The notes under the pieces: model-generated
The model's input: only the letters and a program-made list of their open reading frames with translations
The model's database searches: none
Told to the model about the DNA's origin: nothing
Position numbers and translations under genes: made by a program
From: Amycolatopsis sp. A133
GTDB taxonomy: Bacteria > Actinomycetota > Actinomycetes > Mycobacteriales > Pseudonocardiaceae
Reading direction: 5' to 3'
Assembly: GCF_031082405.1 (NCBI RefSeq)
Contig: NZ_JAVHJU010000001.1
Span: 124,001-188,000, forward strand
Length of the DNA: 64,000 nucleotides
Shown here: positions 43,663-51,250 of the stretch, piece after piece
How the letters are laid out: every line of letters begins with the position of its first letter
Position numbering within the stretch: the first letter of the stretch is position 1

Positions 43663-44302
43663 GTGAACTCGATCCGCCCGTTCTGCCAACAACGGACAGA
43701 TGGCCTCACGACAGGCAGGCGGTACCTGAGTTCACCAGGTGAAGCCGGGGACGACGCGGACGTCATCACCGCGTCGCTCCGGTACCCCGAGCGGTTCGCG
43801 GTGGTCTTCGACCGCCACGCCCCGCACATCCATCGTTACCTCGCCCGGCGGCTCGGCGGCCACACCGCCGACGACCTGATGGGCGAGACGTTCCTGATCG
43901 CGTTCGGCGGACGCGCCCGCTACGACCCGGCGTTCCCGAGCGCGCGGCCGTGGCTGTACGGGATCGCGACCAACCTCGTCGGCCGGCGCCGTCGCGAAGA
44001 AGCCCGTGAGTACCGGCTGCGAGCCGCTCTCGGACCACCCGCCGACCAGGCCGGCCACGCGGACCGCGTCGCCGAGCGGGTGACGGCGCAGGCGATGACC
44101 GGACGGCTGGCCGGGGCCCTGGCCCGGCGGGACCGGGACGTGCTGGTGCTGATCGCCTGGGAAGGCCTGGCCTACGAGGAGGTCGCGGCCGCGCTGGGGA
44201 TCCGCGGTCGGGACGGTCCGGTCGCGCTTGAACCGGGCCCGCAGGAAGGTTCGCGCGGAACTGGGGCAGGCGCCCGCCGAGGAGGTCTCGAACCATGGAT
44301 GA
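43663..44302 (+). pseudogene. ECF sigma factor gene with a frameshift in region 4
   Basis: The first part encodes an ECF sigma factor: RYPERFAVVFDRHAPHIHRYLARRLG, DDLMGETFLIAF, ARPWLYGIATNLVGRRRREEA and VLVLIAWEGLAYEEVAAALGI. At about 44202-44206 (GGATCCGCGGTCGG) one extra base shifts the frame. Removing it restores IPVGTVRSRLNRARRKVRAE, LGQAPAEEVSNHG and a TGA at 44300-44302 overlapping the next start. As written, the frame runs to 44382 without the -35-recognition helix. It could be a true mutation, a sequencing error or, less likely, programmed shifting. The start at GTG 43663 is uncertain. Confidence 0.78.
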
Positions 44303-45176
44303 GATGCAGCTGCTGCGCGACTTCGCCGGCCCGGCCGGGCTTCCGGCTGCCGGTGACCTGGCCCGGAAGCGGGCCGAGCTGATCACCGCCGCGACCGCGC
44401 GACGGCCGGCTCGCCGCCGCTGGGTGTGGGGCTCGGCCGCCGCGGCCGGGCTCGCCGCGGCCGTCACCGCCGTCGTCGCGCTCTCGCCCGGCGCAACCAT
44501 CGTGCCGCCGGGCCCCGCGCCCCGGCCGGTGACCGACCCGGTGTCGATCCTGTACACCGCGGCCGCCAAGGCCCGCGCCCTGCCCGACGTCGAGCCGCGG
44601 CCGGACCAGTTCCTCTACACCAGGACCCGCCTCGCGGACGGCCGGGAGAACGAGTTCTGGGCGTCGGCGGACGGGACCCACGACGGGTTCCAGGTCCTCT
44701 TCGGCCACGAATCGGACATCGCGGGCTGCCGCAACGGCCGGCGCGTGCAGCAGGAGGGCCGCGGGCGAACGGTGACGCACCGGTGCACGCCTCATCCCGC
44801 CGCCCACCCGGAGCTGCCCACGGACGCCGACGCCATGCTCGCCTACCTGCACAAGAGCACCTACGGCGAAGGAGACACCCTGCACGACCTCGGCAACGAG
44901 GTCGTCGCGCTGGCCGGCGGCTACCTGCGCCCGGCGGCGCGGGCCGCGCTCTACGAGGCGGTGGCAAAGGTGCCCGGGCTGGTCGCCCGGGCGGACGCGC
45001 AGGGCGCCGCCGGCCGGCCGGTCCTCGGGATCACCTGGAACAGCACGACCGAGCACGCGATCAGCAACCAGGATGAGTTCCTGTTCGATCCGGCGACCTT
45101 CGCCTACCTCGGCAGCGGGACGACCGGGGTCGTGGTGCGCCAGGGCATCGTCGGCTCGGTGCGGCAACGGCCCTGA
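44295..45176 (+). CDS. CU044_5270-type membrane-anchored partner of the sigma factor
   Basis: The 293-residue protein has a cytoplasmic N-terminus (MDEMQLLRDFAGPAGLPAAG), a basic stop (ARRPARRRW), one membrane helix (VWGSAAAAGLAAAVTAVVAL) and an extracytoplasmic C-terminal domain (DQFLYTRTRLADGRENEFW, VPGLVARADAQGAAGRPVLGI) of the CU044_5270 family. These genes regularly follow ECF sigma genes and are thought to act as anti-sigma or sensor proteins. Its start lies inside the restored stop of the sigma gene, supporting translational coupling before the frameshift arose. Confidence 0.82.
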   Translation: MDEMQLLRDFAGPAGLPAAGDLARKRAELITAATARRPARRRWVWGSAAAAGLAAAVTAVVALSPGATIVPPGPAPRPVTDPVSILYTAAAKARALPDVEPRPDQFLYTRTRLADGRENEFWASADGTHDGFQVLFGHESDIAGCRNGRRVQQEGRGRTVTHRCTPHPAAHPELPTDADAMLAYLHKSTYGEGDTLHDLGNEVVALAGGYLRPAARAALYEAVAKVPGLVARADAQGAAGRPVLGITWNSTTEHAISNQDEFLFDPATFAYLGSGTTGVVVRQGIVGSVRQRP

Positions 45177-45182
45177 ACGCGC

Positions 45183-45217
45183 GAAGGGCCGCCCCGGGAT
45201 CCCCGGGGCGGCCCTTC
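45183..45217. terminator. Bidirectional terminator between convergent genes
   Basis: GAAGGGCCGCCCCGGG (45183-45198) and its exact complement (45202-45217) form a 16-bp stem with a 3-nt loop. It lies 6 bp after the anti-sigma-like gene and 10 bp after the phosphofructokinase stop. Confidence 0.9.
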
Positions 45218-45227
45218 GGCGGAGAAC

Positions 45228-46253
45228 TCAGCCGAAGAAGACTTCGGCTTCCTGGTAACGCTCGACCGGGACGGTCTTCAGCTCGGCCGTCGCCTCGGAC
45301 AGCTTCACGCGGACGATGTCCGTGCCCTTGAGGGCGACCATGACGCCGAAGTCGCCGTCCGCGACCGCGTCGACCGCGTTGAGGCCGAAGCGCGTCGCCA
45401 GGACGCGGTCGTAGGCCGTCGGGGTGCCGCCGCGCTGGACGTGGCCCAGGACCACCGCGCGGGACTCCTTGCCGGTGCGGTTCGCGATCTCGTCGGCCAG
45501 CCAGGTGCCGATGCCGCCGAGGCGGACGTGCCCGAAGGCGTCCTTCTCACCGGTCAGCAGCTTCTCCTCGCCACCCTCGGGCAGTGCGCCCTCGGCGACG
45601 ACGATGATCGGCGCGAACTCCTTTTCGAAGCGGCGCTCGACCCAGGAGACGACCTGGTCGACGTTGAAGTGCCGCTCGGGCACCAGGATGACGCTCGCGC
45701 CGCCGGCGAGGCCGGAGTGCAGCGCGATCCAGCCGGCGTGGCGGCCCATGACCTCGACCACGAGGGCGCGGTGGTGCGACTCGGCCGTGGTGTGCAGCCG
45801 GTCGATCGCCTCGGTCGCGATGGAGACCGCGGTGTCGAAGCCGAAGGTGTAGTCGGTGGCGCCCAGGTCGTTGTCGATCGTCTTGGGCACGCCCACGACG
45901 CCGATGCCGTCGTCGGTCAGCCGCTTCGCGACGCCGAGGGTGTCCTCGCCGCCGATCGCGATCAGCGCGTCGACGCCCTGGTCCGCGAGGACCTGCCTGA
46001 TCTTCTCGACACCGCCGTCGACCTTGTACGGGTTGGTGCGCGAGGACCGCAGGATGGTGCCGCCGCGGGTGAGGATGTCCTCGACGTCGTTCAAGCCCAG
46101 CGGGCGGCTGTCGCCGGTCAGCGGGCCGTTCCAGCCGTTGCGGAAGCCCACGAAGTCCCAGCCGTGCACCTCGACGCCCTTGCGCACCACCGCGCGGATC
46201 ACCGCGTTGAGCCCCGGGCAGTCGCCGCCGCCGGTCAGCACACCGACACGCAT
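45228..46253 (-). CDS. pfp: 6-phosphofructokinase, probably pyrophosphate-dependent
   Basis: The 341-residue protein is a group III phosphofructokinase: VGVLTGGGDCPGLNAVIRA, IAIGGEDTLGVAK, VGVPKTIDNDL and VEVMGRHAGWIALHSGLA. Position 104 is Asp (GGED) and 124 is Lys (PKTIDND), the pair that selects pyrophosphate over ATP in the family; ATP enzymes have Gly at both. The sequence strongly recalls the PPi enzyme of Amycolatopsis methanolica. It phosphorylates fructose-6-phosphate reversibly, so it can serve glycolysis and gluconeogenesis. The ribosome binding site AGAAGCCTC is moderate. Confidence 0.9.
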   Translation of the reverse strand: MRVGVLTGGGDCPGLNAVIRAVVRKGVEVHGWDFVGFRNGWNGPLTGDSRPLGLNDVEDILTRGGTILRSSRTNPYKVDGGVEKIRQVLADQGVDALIAIGGEDTLGVAKRLTDDGIGVVGVPKTIDNDLGATDYTFGFDTAVSIATEAIDRLHTTAESHHRALVVEVMGRHAGWIALHSGLAGGASVILVPERHFNVDQVVSWVERRFEKEFAPIIVVAEGALPEGGEEKLLTGEKDAFGHVRLGGIGTWLADEIANRTGKESRAVVLGHVQRGGTPTAYDRVLATRFGLNAVDAVADGDFGVMVALKGTDIVRVKLSEATAELKTVPVERYQEAEVFFG

Positions 46254-46389
46254 GAGAAGCCTCCGTCTGTTCTCGGGAGATGACAGTCACATTTCGTCAG
46301 ACGCCAGCGTAGCGGCTCTCGTCTTGATCGGTGCAGCCCGTACCACCTGCCGGATCGGTCCACGTGAAGCCTTGTGCTACGTTGATCTC

Positions 46390-46455
46390 GTGCAGCGCTA
46401 TTTCTGGTTTACGAAGCCGGCCCCGGGTGGGCACGGCGGCGTGAACCTGCGCTGA
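46390..46455 (+). CDS. Leader peptide upstream of DAHP synthase (aromatic attenuator)
   Basis: A 21-codon frame begins GTG-CAG-CGC-TAT-TTC-TGG-TTT, reading VQRYFWF then TKPAPGGHGGVNLR and TGA. Four consecutive aromatic codons (Tyr, Phe, Trp, Phe) match the three end products of the pathway whose first enzyme, DAHP synthase, starts 82 bp downstream. TACGTT (46378-46383) is a plausible -10 box that would put the start of transcription at or next to the GTG, so the leader may be leaderless. It is followed by a stem-loop. This is the classical layout for ribosome-mediated attenuation. Confidence 0.85.
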   Translation: MQRYFWFTKPAPGGHGGVNLR

Positions 46456-46464
46456 CTCCCACCC

Positions 46465-46490
46465 CCGAGCCGGATTTCCAACCGGCTCGG
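46465..46490 (+). terminator. Attenuator hairpin after the leader peptide
   Basis: CCGAGCCGG (46465-46473) and CCGGCTCGG (46482-46490) form a perfect 9-bp stem with an 8-nt loop, 10 nt after the leader stop. There is no U-run, which is common for actinobacterial terminators. A competing structure with the Gly-His-rich part of the leader is possible but not resolved by eye. Confidence 0.72.
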
Positions 46491-46536
46491 CGAGTCCCCC
46501 GCGGGTCGGTGTCCACCAGGAAGGAACACCCCCGCG

Positions 46537-47619
46537 ATGACGCTCTCCGCCGGACCGGCCACCATCGGTGACCTCGACGCCGCGCGCACCACGTCGATCA
46601 GTCCGCTCATTTCGCCCGCGCTGCTGCGCGAGGACCATCCGGTCGACGCCGCCGTCGCCAAGGTCGTGCGGCAGGGCCGCGCCGAGACGGTCGACATCCT
46701 CGAAGGCCGCGACCACCGGCTGCTCGTCGTGGTCGGCCCGTGCTCGGTGCACGACCCCGAAGCCGCCCTCGACTACGCCCGCCGTCTGGCCGCGAAGGCC
46801 GAGGAACTGCGCGGCGAGCTGCACATCGTGATGCGCGTGTACTTCGAGAAGCCGCGCACCACACTGGGCTGGAAGGGCCTGATCAACGACCCGGACCTCG
46901 ACGGCACCTTCGCCGTCAACAAGGGCCTGCGGATGGCGCGCAAGCTGCTGCTCGACGTCTCCGCGCTCGGCCTGCCGGTCGGCTGCGAGTTCCTCGACCC
47001 GATCACGCCGCAGTTCATTTCGGACGTGGTGACTTGGGGGTCGATCGGCGCCCGGACGGCGGCCAGCCAGGTGCACCGCCAGCTGTGCAGCGCGCTGTCG
47101 ATGCCGGTGGGCATCAAGAACTCGACCGAGGGCGACGTCCAGGTGGCGATCGACGCGACCCGCGCGGCCGCGGCGAGCCACGTGTTCCCCGGCATCAACA
47201 CCGACGGCTTGGCGGCGCTGCTGACGACGTCGGGCAACCCGGACTGCCACGTGATCCTGCGCGGCCACAACGGCGGCCCGAACTACGACGCTGAGACGGT
47301 CACCGACACCCTGGCGCGGCTGGCGAAGGCGAGGTTGCCGGAGCGGGTGATCATCGACGCTTCGCACGGAAACAGCGGCAAGGACGAGGTCCGGCAGGGC
47401 GCGGTGGTGTCCGAGCTGGCGGCGCGTCTTGCTGCTGGTGAGCGCGGGATTTCGGGGCTGATGATGGAGAGCTTCCTGGCGGGCGGGCGGCAGGACCTGT
47501 CGCTGGGGCACGCAGCGGAGCTGACGTACGGGCAGTCGATCACGGACGCGTGCTTGGCTTGGGACGACACGGCGCCGCTGCTGGACGAGCTGGCCTCGGC
47601 GGTGCGGGCGCGCCGCTGA
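46537..47619 (+). CDS. aroG: DAHP synthase, class I
   Basis: The 360-residue enzyme shows class I signatures: LVVVGPCSVHDPEAALDYA, MRVYFEKPRTTLGWKGLIND, GCEFLDPITPQFISDVVTWG, GIKNSTEGD and VIIDASHGNSGKD. It condenses phosphoenolpyruvate with erythrose-4-phosphate, the first step of aromatic biosynthesis, with a metal bound at a conserved Cys/His/Glu/Asp set. Many actinobacteria, including M. tuberculosis, use the unrelated class II enzyme in this gene neighbourhood, so a class I enzyme here is notable. AGGAAGG lies before the ATG. An aromatic-rich leader peptide and hairpin upstream suggest attenuation. Confidence 0.95.
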   Translation: MTLSAGPATIGDLDAARTTSISPLISPALLREDHPVDAAVAKVVRQGRAETVDILEGRDHRLLVVVGPCSVHDPEAALDYARRLAAKAEELRGELHIVMRVYFEKPRTTLGWKGLINDPDLDGTFAVNKGLRMARKLLLDVSALGLPVGCEFLDPITPQFISDVVTWGSIGARTAASQVHRQLCSALSMPVGIKNSTEGDVQVAIDATRAAAASHVFPGINTDGLAALLTTSGNPDCHVILRGHNGGPNYDAETVTDTLARLAKARLPERVIIDASHGNSGKDEVRQGAVVSELAARLAAGERGISGLMMESFLAGGRQDLSLGHAAELTYGQSITDACLAWDDTAPLLDELASAVRARR

Positions 47620-47683
47620 ACTGCGGTTTCGACGCGGGCGACCGGTCGAGGGCGCTCACGCCCACGACCGGTCGCGCCGGCCT

Positions 47684-47842
47684 TCACGGCCTGCGCCGGA
47701 GGAATGCCCGGATGACCTCGGCGAAGTCCCGGAGACCTTCGGCGCTACCGGTCTTCCGGACGATGTACACGCACACAGCCATGGCTGCGATGAAGCACAG
47801 GGTGAAGACGGCGCCAACCGCCGTCAGGGAGCTCCCCAGCAT
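47684..47842 (-). CDS. Small membrane protein (52 aa)
   Basis: A short gene reads MLGSSLTAVGAVFTLCFIAA, MAVCVYIVRKTGSAEGL and RDFAEVIRAFLRRRP. One membrane helix with two cysteines is followed by a cytoplasmic amphipathic, basic tail. AGGAG lies 9 nt before the ATG, and GCCGGT/ACCGGC-type repeats follow its stop. It is convergent with aroG. I know no family or function. Confidence 0.65.
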   Translation of the reverse strand: MLGSSLTAVGAVFTLCFIAAMAVCVYIVRKTGSAEGLRDFAEVIRAFLRRRP

Positions 47843-48457
47843 GAGGCGTGACTCCTAGTCAGTACGCGGCGAGCGCCCTCTCGGCGCTCGCGTAGAACCC
47901 GGGTGGTGCTGGTCATGAGCCCCTTCATCGACCTGTCCGGGTCTGGTGCGTTGCTGACGAGCAAAGCCTAGCTGTGGCGCACGCCCATCGCCCGGAACGA
48001 CACGGCGCCACCCGGCCGAGTCACTGCGGGCCTCGATGCGGCGTTTCGGTGCTTCGGAACTGCTGAAAACACCACGTCGGGCGGGTTGCTGGCCGGAGGG
48101 GTACGAGCGGTCACACAGACGACACGGCTACGCCGCCGATGCGCGGCTCGGGACGGCCCAGCGCGGCACCTTGCCGGACCGGGCGGCTTCCTGCGAATGC
48201 GTTGCCAAGCAATCTCCGGCCTCGACGGTGCAGGCGCGCCGCTGAGAGGTCCCCGGCCTGGGGGTCCCCCGGTTTTCACGTTACCGGGGACCCCCGACGA
48301 TTCCGGGCCCGTGGCAGAGCGTGAACAGTCCGTTTGCGCCCCTCCGCGCCGACCCGGGCGCCGCGCTGAGGCCGCGCGGGGGCCTCGAAACGTCGCGAAT
48401 GACTCATTCGGGACCTCGGACGTCCCGAATGAGTCATTCGGGACGTCCGGACCAGGC
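47843..48457. other. Gene-free region of about 600 bp with hairpins and a repeat
   Basis: No convincing gene is seen here. GCGAGCGCC (47869-47877) and GGCGCTCGC (47883-47891) form a 9-bp hairpin in the leader of the small membrane protein gene. The middle (47900-48250) has degenerate codon use in all frames and could hold a promoter or remnants. The last 190 bp are the composite palindromic repeat listed next. Confidence 0.55.
48262..48452. repeat. Composite palindromic repeat, copy A
   Basis: A GGGGGTCCCCCGGT/ACCGGGGACCCCC stem (about 48262-48297) is followed about 100 bp later by GTCGCGAATGACTCATTCGG and the inverted GTCCCGAATGAGTCATTCGG. The same two blocks in the same order occur at 53752-53880. 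Both copies lie just after the stop of a minus-strand gene, here the exoribonuclease. Confidence 0.75.
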
Positions 48458-48946
48458 TCAGCGGCGGGGGAAGTAGTTCTCGATGACTTCCCACCGCGCC
48501 AAATTGTGCTTCGCGTCCGCCAGAGCGTCGTGCTGGTCGGTCGGCGCCGCCGGCAGCTTCGGCTTCCCGGCGTCTTCCCACCGCTGACGCAGATCCCGCG
48601 TGAACCGCGGCAGCTGCCGGGGCAACGCCGGCATCGGGCCCCACAGCTGGGCCAGCGCCACGTGGTCGTACGCCGCGAACCAGGCCCACAGCTCGATCCC
48701 GCCCGGGGGCTTGCCGAAGAACTCCAGCAGGTCGGTGCGGATCTTCTCCCTGCTCCGCCACGCCCGGTCGGCCGGGGACGGGAGCTTGTCCAGGACGTTG
48801 TCCCGGACCCACGGTCCCGCCTTCGAAGGGTCGAACTCGGTCGAGACCGCGTAGAATTCGCGGCCCCGCTCGTCCACCACCCCGATCGACACCAAATCGA
48901 TGGTCACGCCGTCTTCGATGAACTCGGTGTCGTAGAAAAAACGCAC
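48458..48946 (-). CDS. 3'-5' exoribonuclease AS (DEDDh fold)
   Basis: The 162-residue protein reads MRFFYDTEFIEDGVTIDLVS with catalytic D6 and E8, a central WAWFAAYDHVALAQLWG with the third acidic residue, and DQHDALADAKHNLARWEVI with the final His/Asp. It matches M. tuberculosis Rv2179c, a DEDDh exoribonuclease that prefers adenylated RNA. In that genome it also lies between the DAHP synthase and PlsC genes, as here. Likely role: RNA turnover. Start ATG 48946. Confidence 0.9.
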   Translation of the reverse strand: MRFFYDTEFIEDGVTIDLVSIGVVDERGREFYAVSTEFDPSKAGPWVRDNVLDKLPSPADRAWRSREKIRTDLLEFFGKPPGGIELWAWFAAYDHVALAQLWGPMPALPRQLPRFTRDLRQRWEDAGKPKLPAAPTDQHDALADAKHNLARWEVIENYFPRR

Positions 48947-48963
48947 TGGTGAACAGTAGTGGG

Positions 48964-49725
48964 TCAGCCGACCTTGGAGTCGGGCACCCGGGCCGCGTCA
49001 CGTGCGCCGGGCTGAGCGGGCACCGCGGGCTTGACCCCGGCCGCCTCCGCCGCGAGGAGTTCCTTCGCCTTCGCCGCGTAGATGTCGACGTACTCCTGGC
49101 TCGACAGCTCCATCAGGGCGTACATGATCTCGTCGGTGATCGACCGCTCGATGAACCGGTCGCCGGCGAGGCCCTCGTAGCGGGAGAAGTCCAGGGGCTT
49201 GCCGAAGCGGACCTCGAGACGCCGCGGCCGCCACATCTTGGAGCCGATCGGGTTGACCTTGTCCGTGCCGATCATCGCCACCGGGACCACGACGCCGCCG
49301 GACTCCAGGGCGATCCGGGCGACGCCGGTCTTGCCCTTGTACAGCCGTCCGTCCGGGGAGCGGGTGCCCTCGGGGTAGATGCCGAGGAGGTGGCCTTCGC
49401 GCACCAGGCGGGTCGCCGTGTCGAGCGCGGCCTGGGCGGCGTTGCCGCCGGAGCGGTCGATCGGGAACTGGCCGACGCCGGTGAAGAACCACTTCTTGAG
49501 CTTGCCCTTGAACCCGGGCTCGGTGAAGTACTCGGACTTGGCCGGGAAGGTCACCTTGCGCTTGACCCGCAGCGGCATGAAGAACGAATCGGCGACCGCC
49601 AGGTGGTTGCCGGCCAGGATCGCGCCCCCCGTCTCGGGGATGTTCTCCGCGCCGACGACCTTGGTCGGCCAGAGCGTCTTGAGCAGCGGTCCGAGGAACA
49701 CCCACTTCATGAGCCAGTACAGCAC
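48964..49725 (-). CDS. plsC: 1-acyl-glycerol-3-phosphate acyltransferase (PlsC)
   Basis: The 253-residue membrane-associated acyltransferase has the HX4D catalytic motif NHLAVAD (H41, D46), the substrate motif YPEGTRSPDGRLYKG and a hydrophobic VVVPVAMIGTDKV segment. It acylates lysophosphatidic acid with acyl-CoA or acyl-ACP in phospholipid synthesis. M. tuberculosis Rv2182c is the positional counterpart. The C-terminus has a long Ala/Val tail. The gene lies 17 bp upstream of the exoribonuclease gene on the same strand, so the two are probably co-transcribed. Confidence 0.9.
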   Translation of the reverse strand: MLYWLMKWVFLGPLLKTLWPTKVVGAENIPETGGAILAGNHLAVADSFFMPLRVKRKVTFPAKSEYFTEPGFKGKLKKWFFTGVGQFPIDRSGGNAAQAALDTATRLVREGHLLGIYPEGTRSPDGRLYKGKTGVARIALESGGVVVPVAMIGTDKVNPIGSKMWRPRRLEVRFGKPLDFSRYEGLAGDRFIERSITDEIMYALMELSSQEYVDIYAAKAKELLAAEAAGVKPAVPAQPGARDAARVPDSKVG

Positions 49726-49938
49726 CGGTGCCTCAGTCCTCCATCGCAGCCGCAGCCCCTGTTCACCCGCGTCGGACAGCCTACGAACCCGGGTGGTCCC
49801 CGCACAACGCGGACCACCCGGTTAGCACGCCGGCAGCGATCGATCTCACAGGGAATTCCGGGCCCGGGCGGAGCCCCACAAGGTCCGCCGGGCGTGAGAG
49901 CATGGAACGACTCCACCGCTCACACGGAAGGCGATCGC

Positions 49939-50706
49939 ATGGGCGTGCTCGCCGGCGCGGAACCGTTCGGCCACACCGGTTCGGCCGAAACCGGGTTCCT
50001 GCTCTGCCACGGGTTCACCGGTACCCCGGCGAGCATGCGGGCCTGGGGCGACCACCTGGCCGGGGCCGGGTTCACGGTGCGCTGCCCGCTGCTGCCGGGC
50101 CACGGGACCCGCTGGCCGGACCTCAACCGCACGACGTGGGAGGACTGGTACGGCGCCGTCCGCGAAGCGCTGCTCGCGCTGCTGGCGACGTGCCGGACCG
50201 TGTTCGTCGGCGGCCTGTCCATGGGCGGCACGCTCACCCTGCGCCTGGCCGAGGAGTTCGGTGCCCGGATCGCCGGGATCGTGCTGGTCAACCCGTCGGT
50301 GACGCGGCTGAAGTGGGACACGCGGCTGCTGCCGGTGCTGGGGCGGATCGTGCCGTCGGTGCCCGCGATCGCGAACGACATCAAGAAGCCGGGCGAGACG
50401 GAGCTGGCCTACCCGCGGACGCCGGTGCGCGCGGCGGCGAGCCTCGCGAAGCTGTGGGCGGTCGTGCGCGCCGACCTGGCGAAGGTGACGCAGCCGGTGC
50501 TGCTGCTGCACTCGTCGGTCGACCACGTCGTCGAGCCGGTGAACTCGCAGCTGGTGCTCGAGGGCGTCTCGAGCACCGACGTCACCGAGGTCGTGCTGGA
50601 GAACAGCTACCACGTGGCGACGCAGGACAACGACGCCGAAGTGATCTTCACCCGCAGCGTCGAGTTCGCGAAGGCGCACGCCGCCCAGCCCGAGGAGACG
50701 GCATGA
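49939..50706 (+). CDS. Alpha/beta-hydrolase, carboxylesterase/monoacylglycerol lipase type
   Basis: The 255-residue protein, read from ATG 49939, has FLLCHGFTGTPASMRAWGDHL (oxyanion part), the nucleophile elbow GLSMGG with its serine, and LLLHSSVDHVVEP plus ENSYHVATQDND for the Asp/His of the triad. It resembles Est30-type carboxylesterases and bacterial monoacylglycerol lipases. It is divergent from plsC, so a link to lipid turnover is plausible. Stop and next start overlap as ATGA. Confidence 0.88.
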   Translation: MGVLAGAEPFGHTGSAETGFLLCHGFTGTPASMRAWGDHLAGAGFTVRCPLLPGHGTRWPDLNRTTWEDWYGAVREALLALLATCRTVFVGGLSMGGTLTLRLAEEFGARIAGIVLVNPSVTRLKWDTRLLPVLGRIVPSVPAIANDIKKPGETELAYPRTPVRAAASLAKLWAVVRADLAKVTQPVLLLHSSVDHVVEPVNSQLVLEGVSSTDVTEVVLENSYHVATQDNDAEVIFTRSVEFAKAHAAQPEETA

Positions 50707-51239
50707 GCCGGGGGAAGGACGGGCCGGAGGACGTCGACGCGACGTTCGCCGAGATCGTCGCCGACCTGCGGGCCGGCGGGTTCGGGCTCACCGAAAAGGA
50801 CACCGTGGACACCGCCGGCACCGCCGAGGCGGCCGGCACCGCCGGGTCCGAAGCCGGCGCGGAGAGCAAGCCGCGCAAAACGCCGGACCGGCCCGCCGAG
50901 CCGCCGGCCGTGGAGTCCCCGCCGGAGCCCGGCTGGCGCTCCGGGGGCACGTCGTGGGACACCACGATGTTCTCCGACGACCCGGCGGGCGACGACGAGC
51001 ACTACGTCCCGCCGGAGCCGCCGCCGCTGCCCCGGCCGAAGATGGGGGCGTTCCTCATCCTGCTGCTGTTCCTGGCCGGGCTGTTCCTGCTGATCCTGCC
51101 GGGCGTGATCGGCGTCGGCCCGACGGTGGCGACGCCGCTGGGCATCCTCGCGCTCGCGACGGCGATCGCGTTGCTGCTGCTGCGCGTGCGCCAGGGGCCG
51201 CCGCCCGGCGCCGATCCGAGCAACGGCGCCCAGGTCTGA
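50703..51239 (+). CDS. Membrane protein with acidic cytoplasmic N-terminus
   Basis: The 178-residue protein has a long disordered, acidic and Pro-rich N-terminus (ATFAEIVADLRAGGFGLTEK, then Gly/Ala/Pro-rich repeats) and two closely spaced membrane helices at the C-terminus (MGAFLILLLFLAGLFLLILPG, then TPLGILALATAIALLLL). I know no specific family, though similar proteins are widespread in actinobacteria. It starts inside the stop of the esterase gene and ends 11 bp before the ligase gene, so the three form one operon. Confidence 0.78.
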   Translation: MSRGKDGPEDVDATFAEIVADLRAGGFGLTEKDTVDTAGTAEAAGTAGSEAGAESKPRKTPDRPAEPPAVESPPEPGWRSGGTSWDTTMFSDDPAGDDEHYVPPEPPPLPRPKMGAFLILLLFLAGLFLLILPGVIGVGPTVATPLGILALATAIALLLLRVRQGPPPGADPSNGAQV

Positions 51240-51250
51240 CGCGGACGGCG

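Noticed and set aside
42225-45176. Secondary-metabolite gene cluster around the ammonia-lyase
   Set aside because: No synthase, carrier protein or tailoring set accompanies it; the neighbours are a sigma factor, its partner and primary-metabolism genes.
47900-48250. A gene in the empty stretch before the exoribonuclease
   Set aside because: Every frame is either short, unsupported by a ribosome binding site or without recognisable protein sequence.
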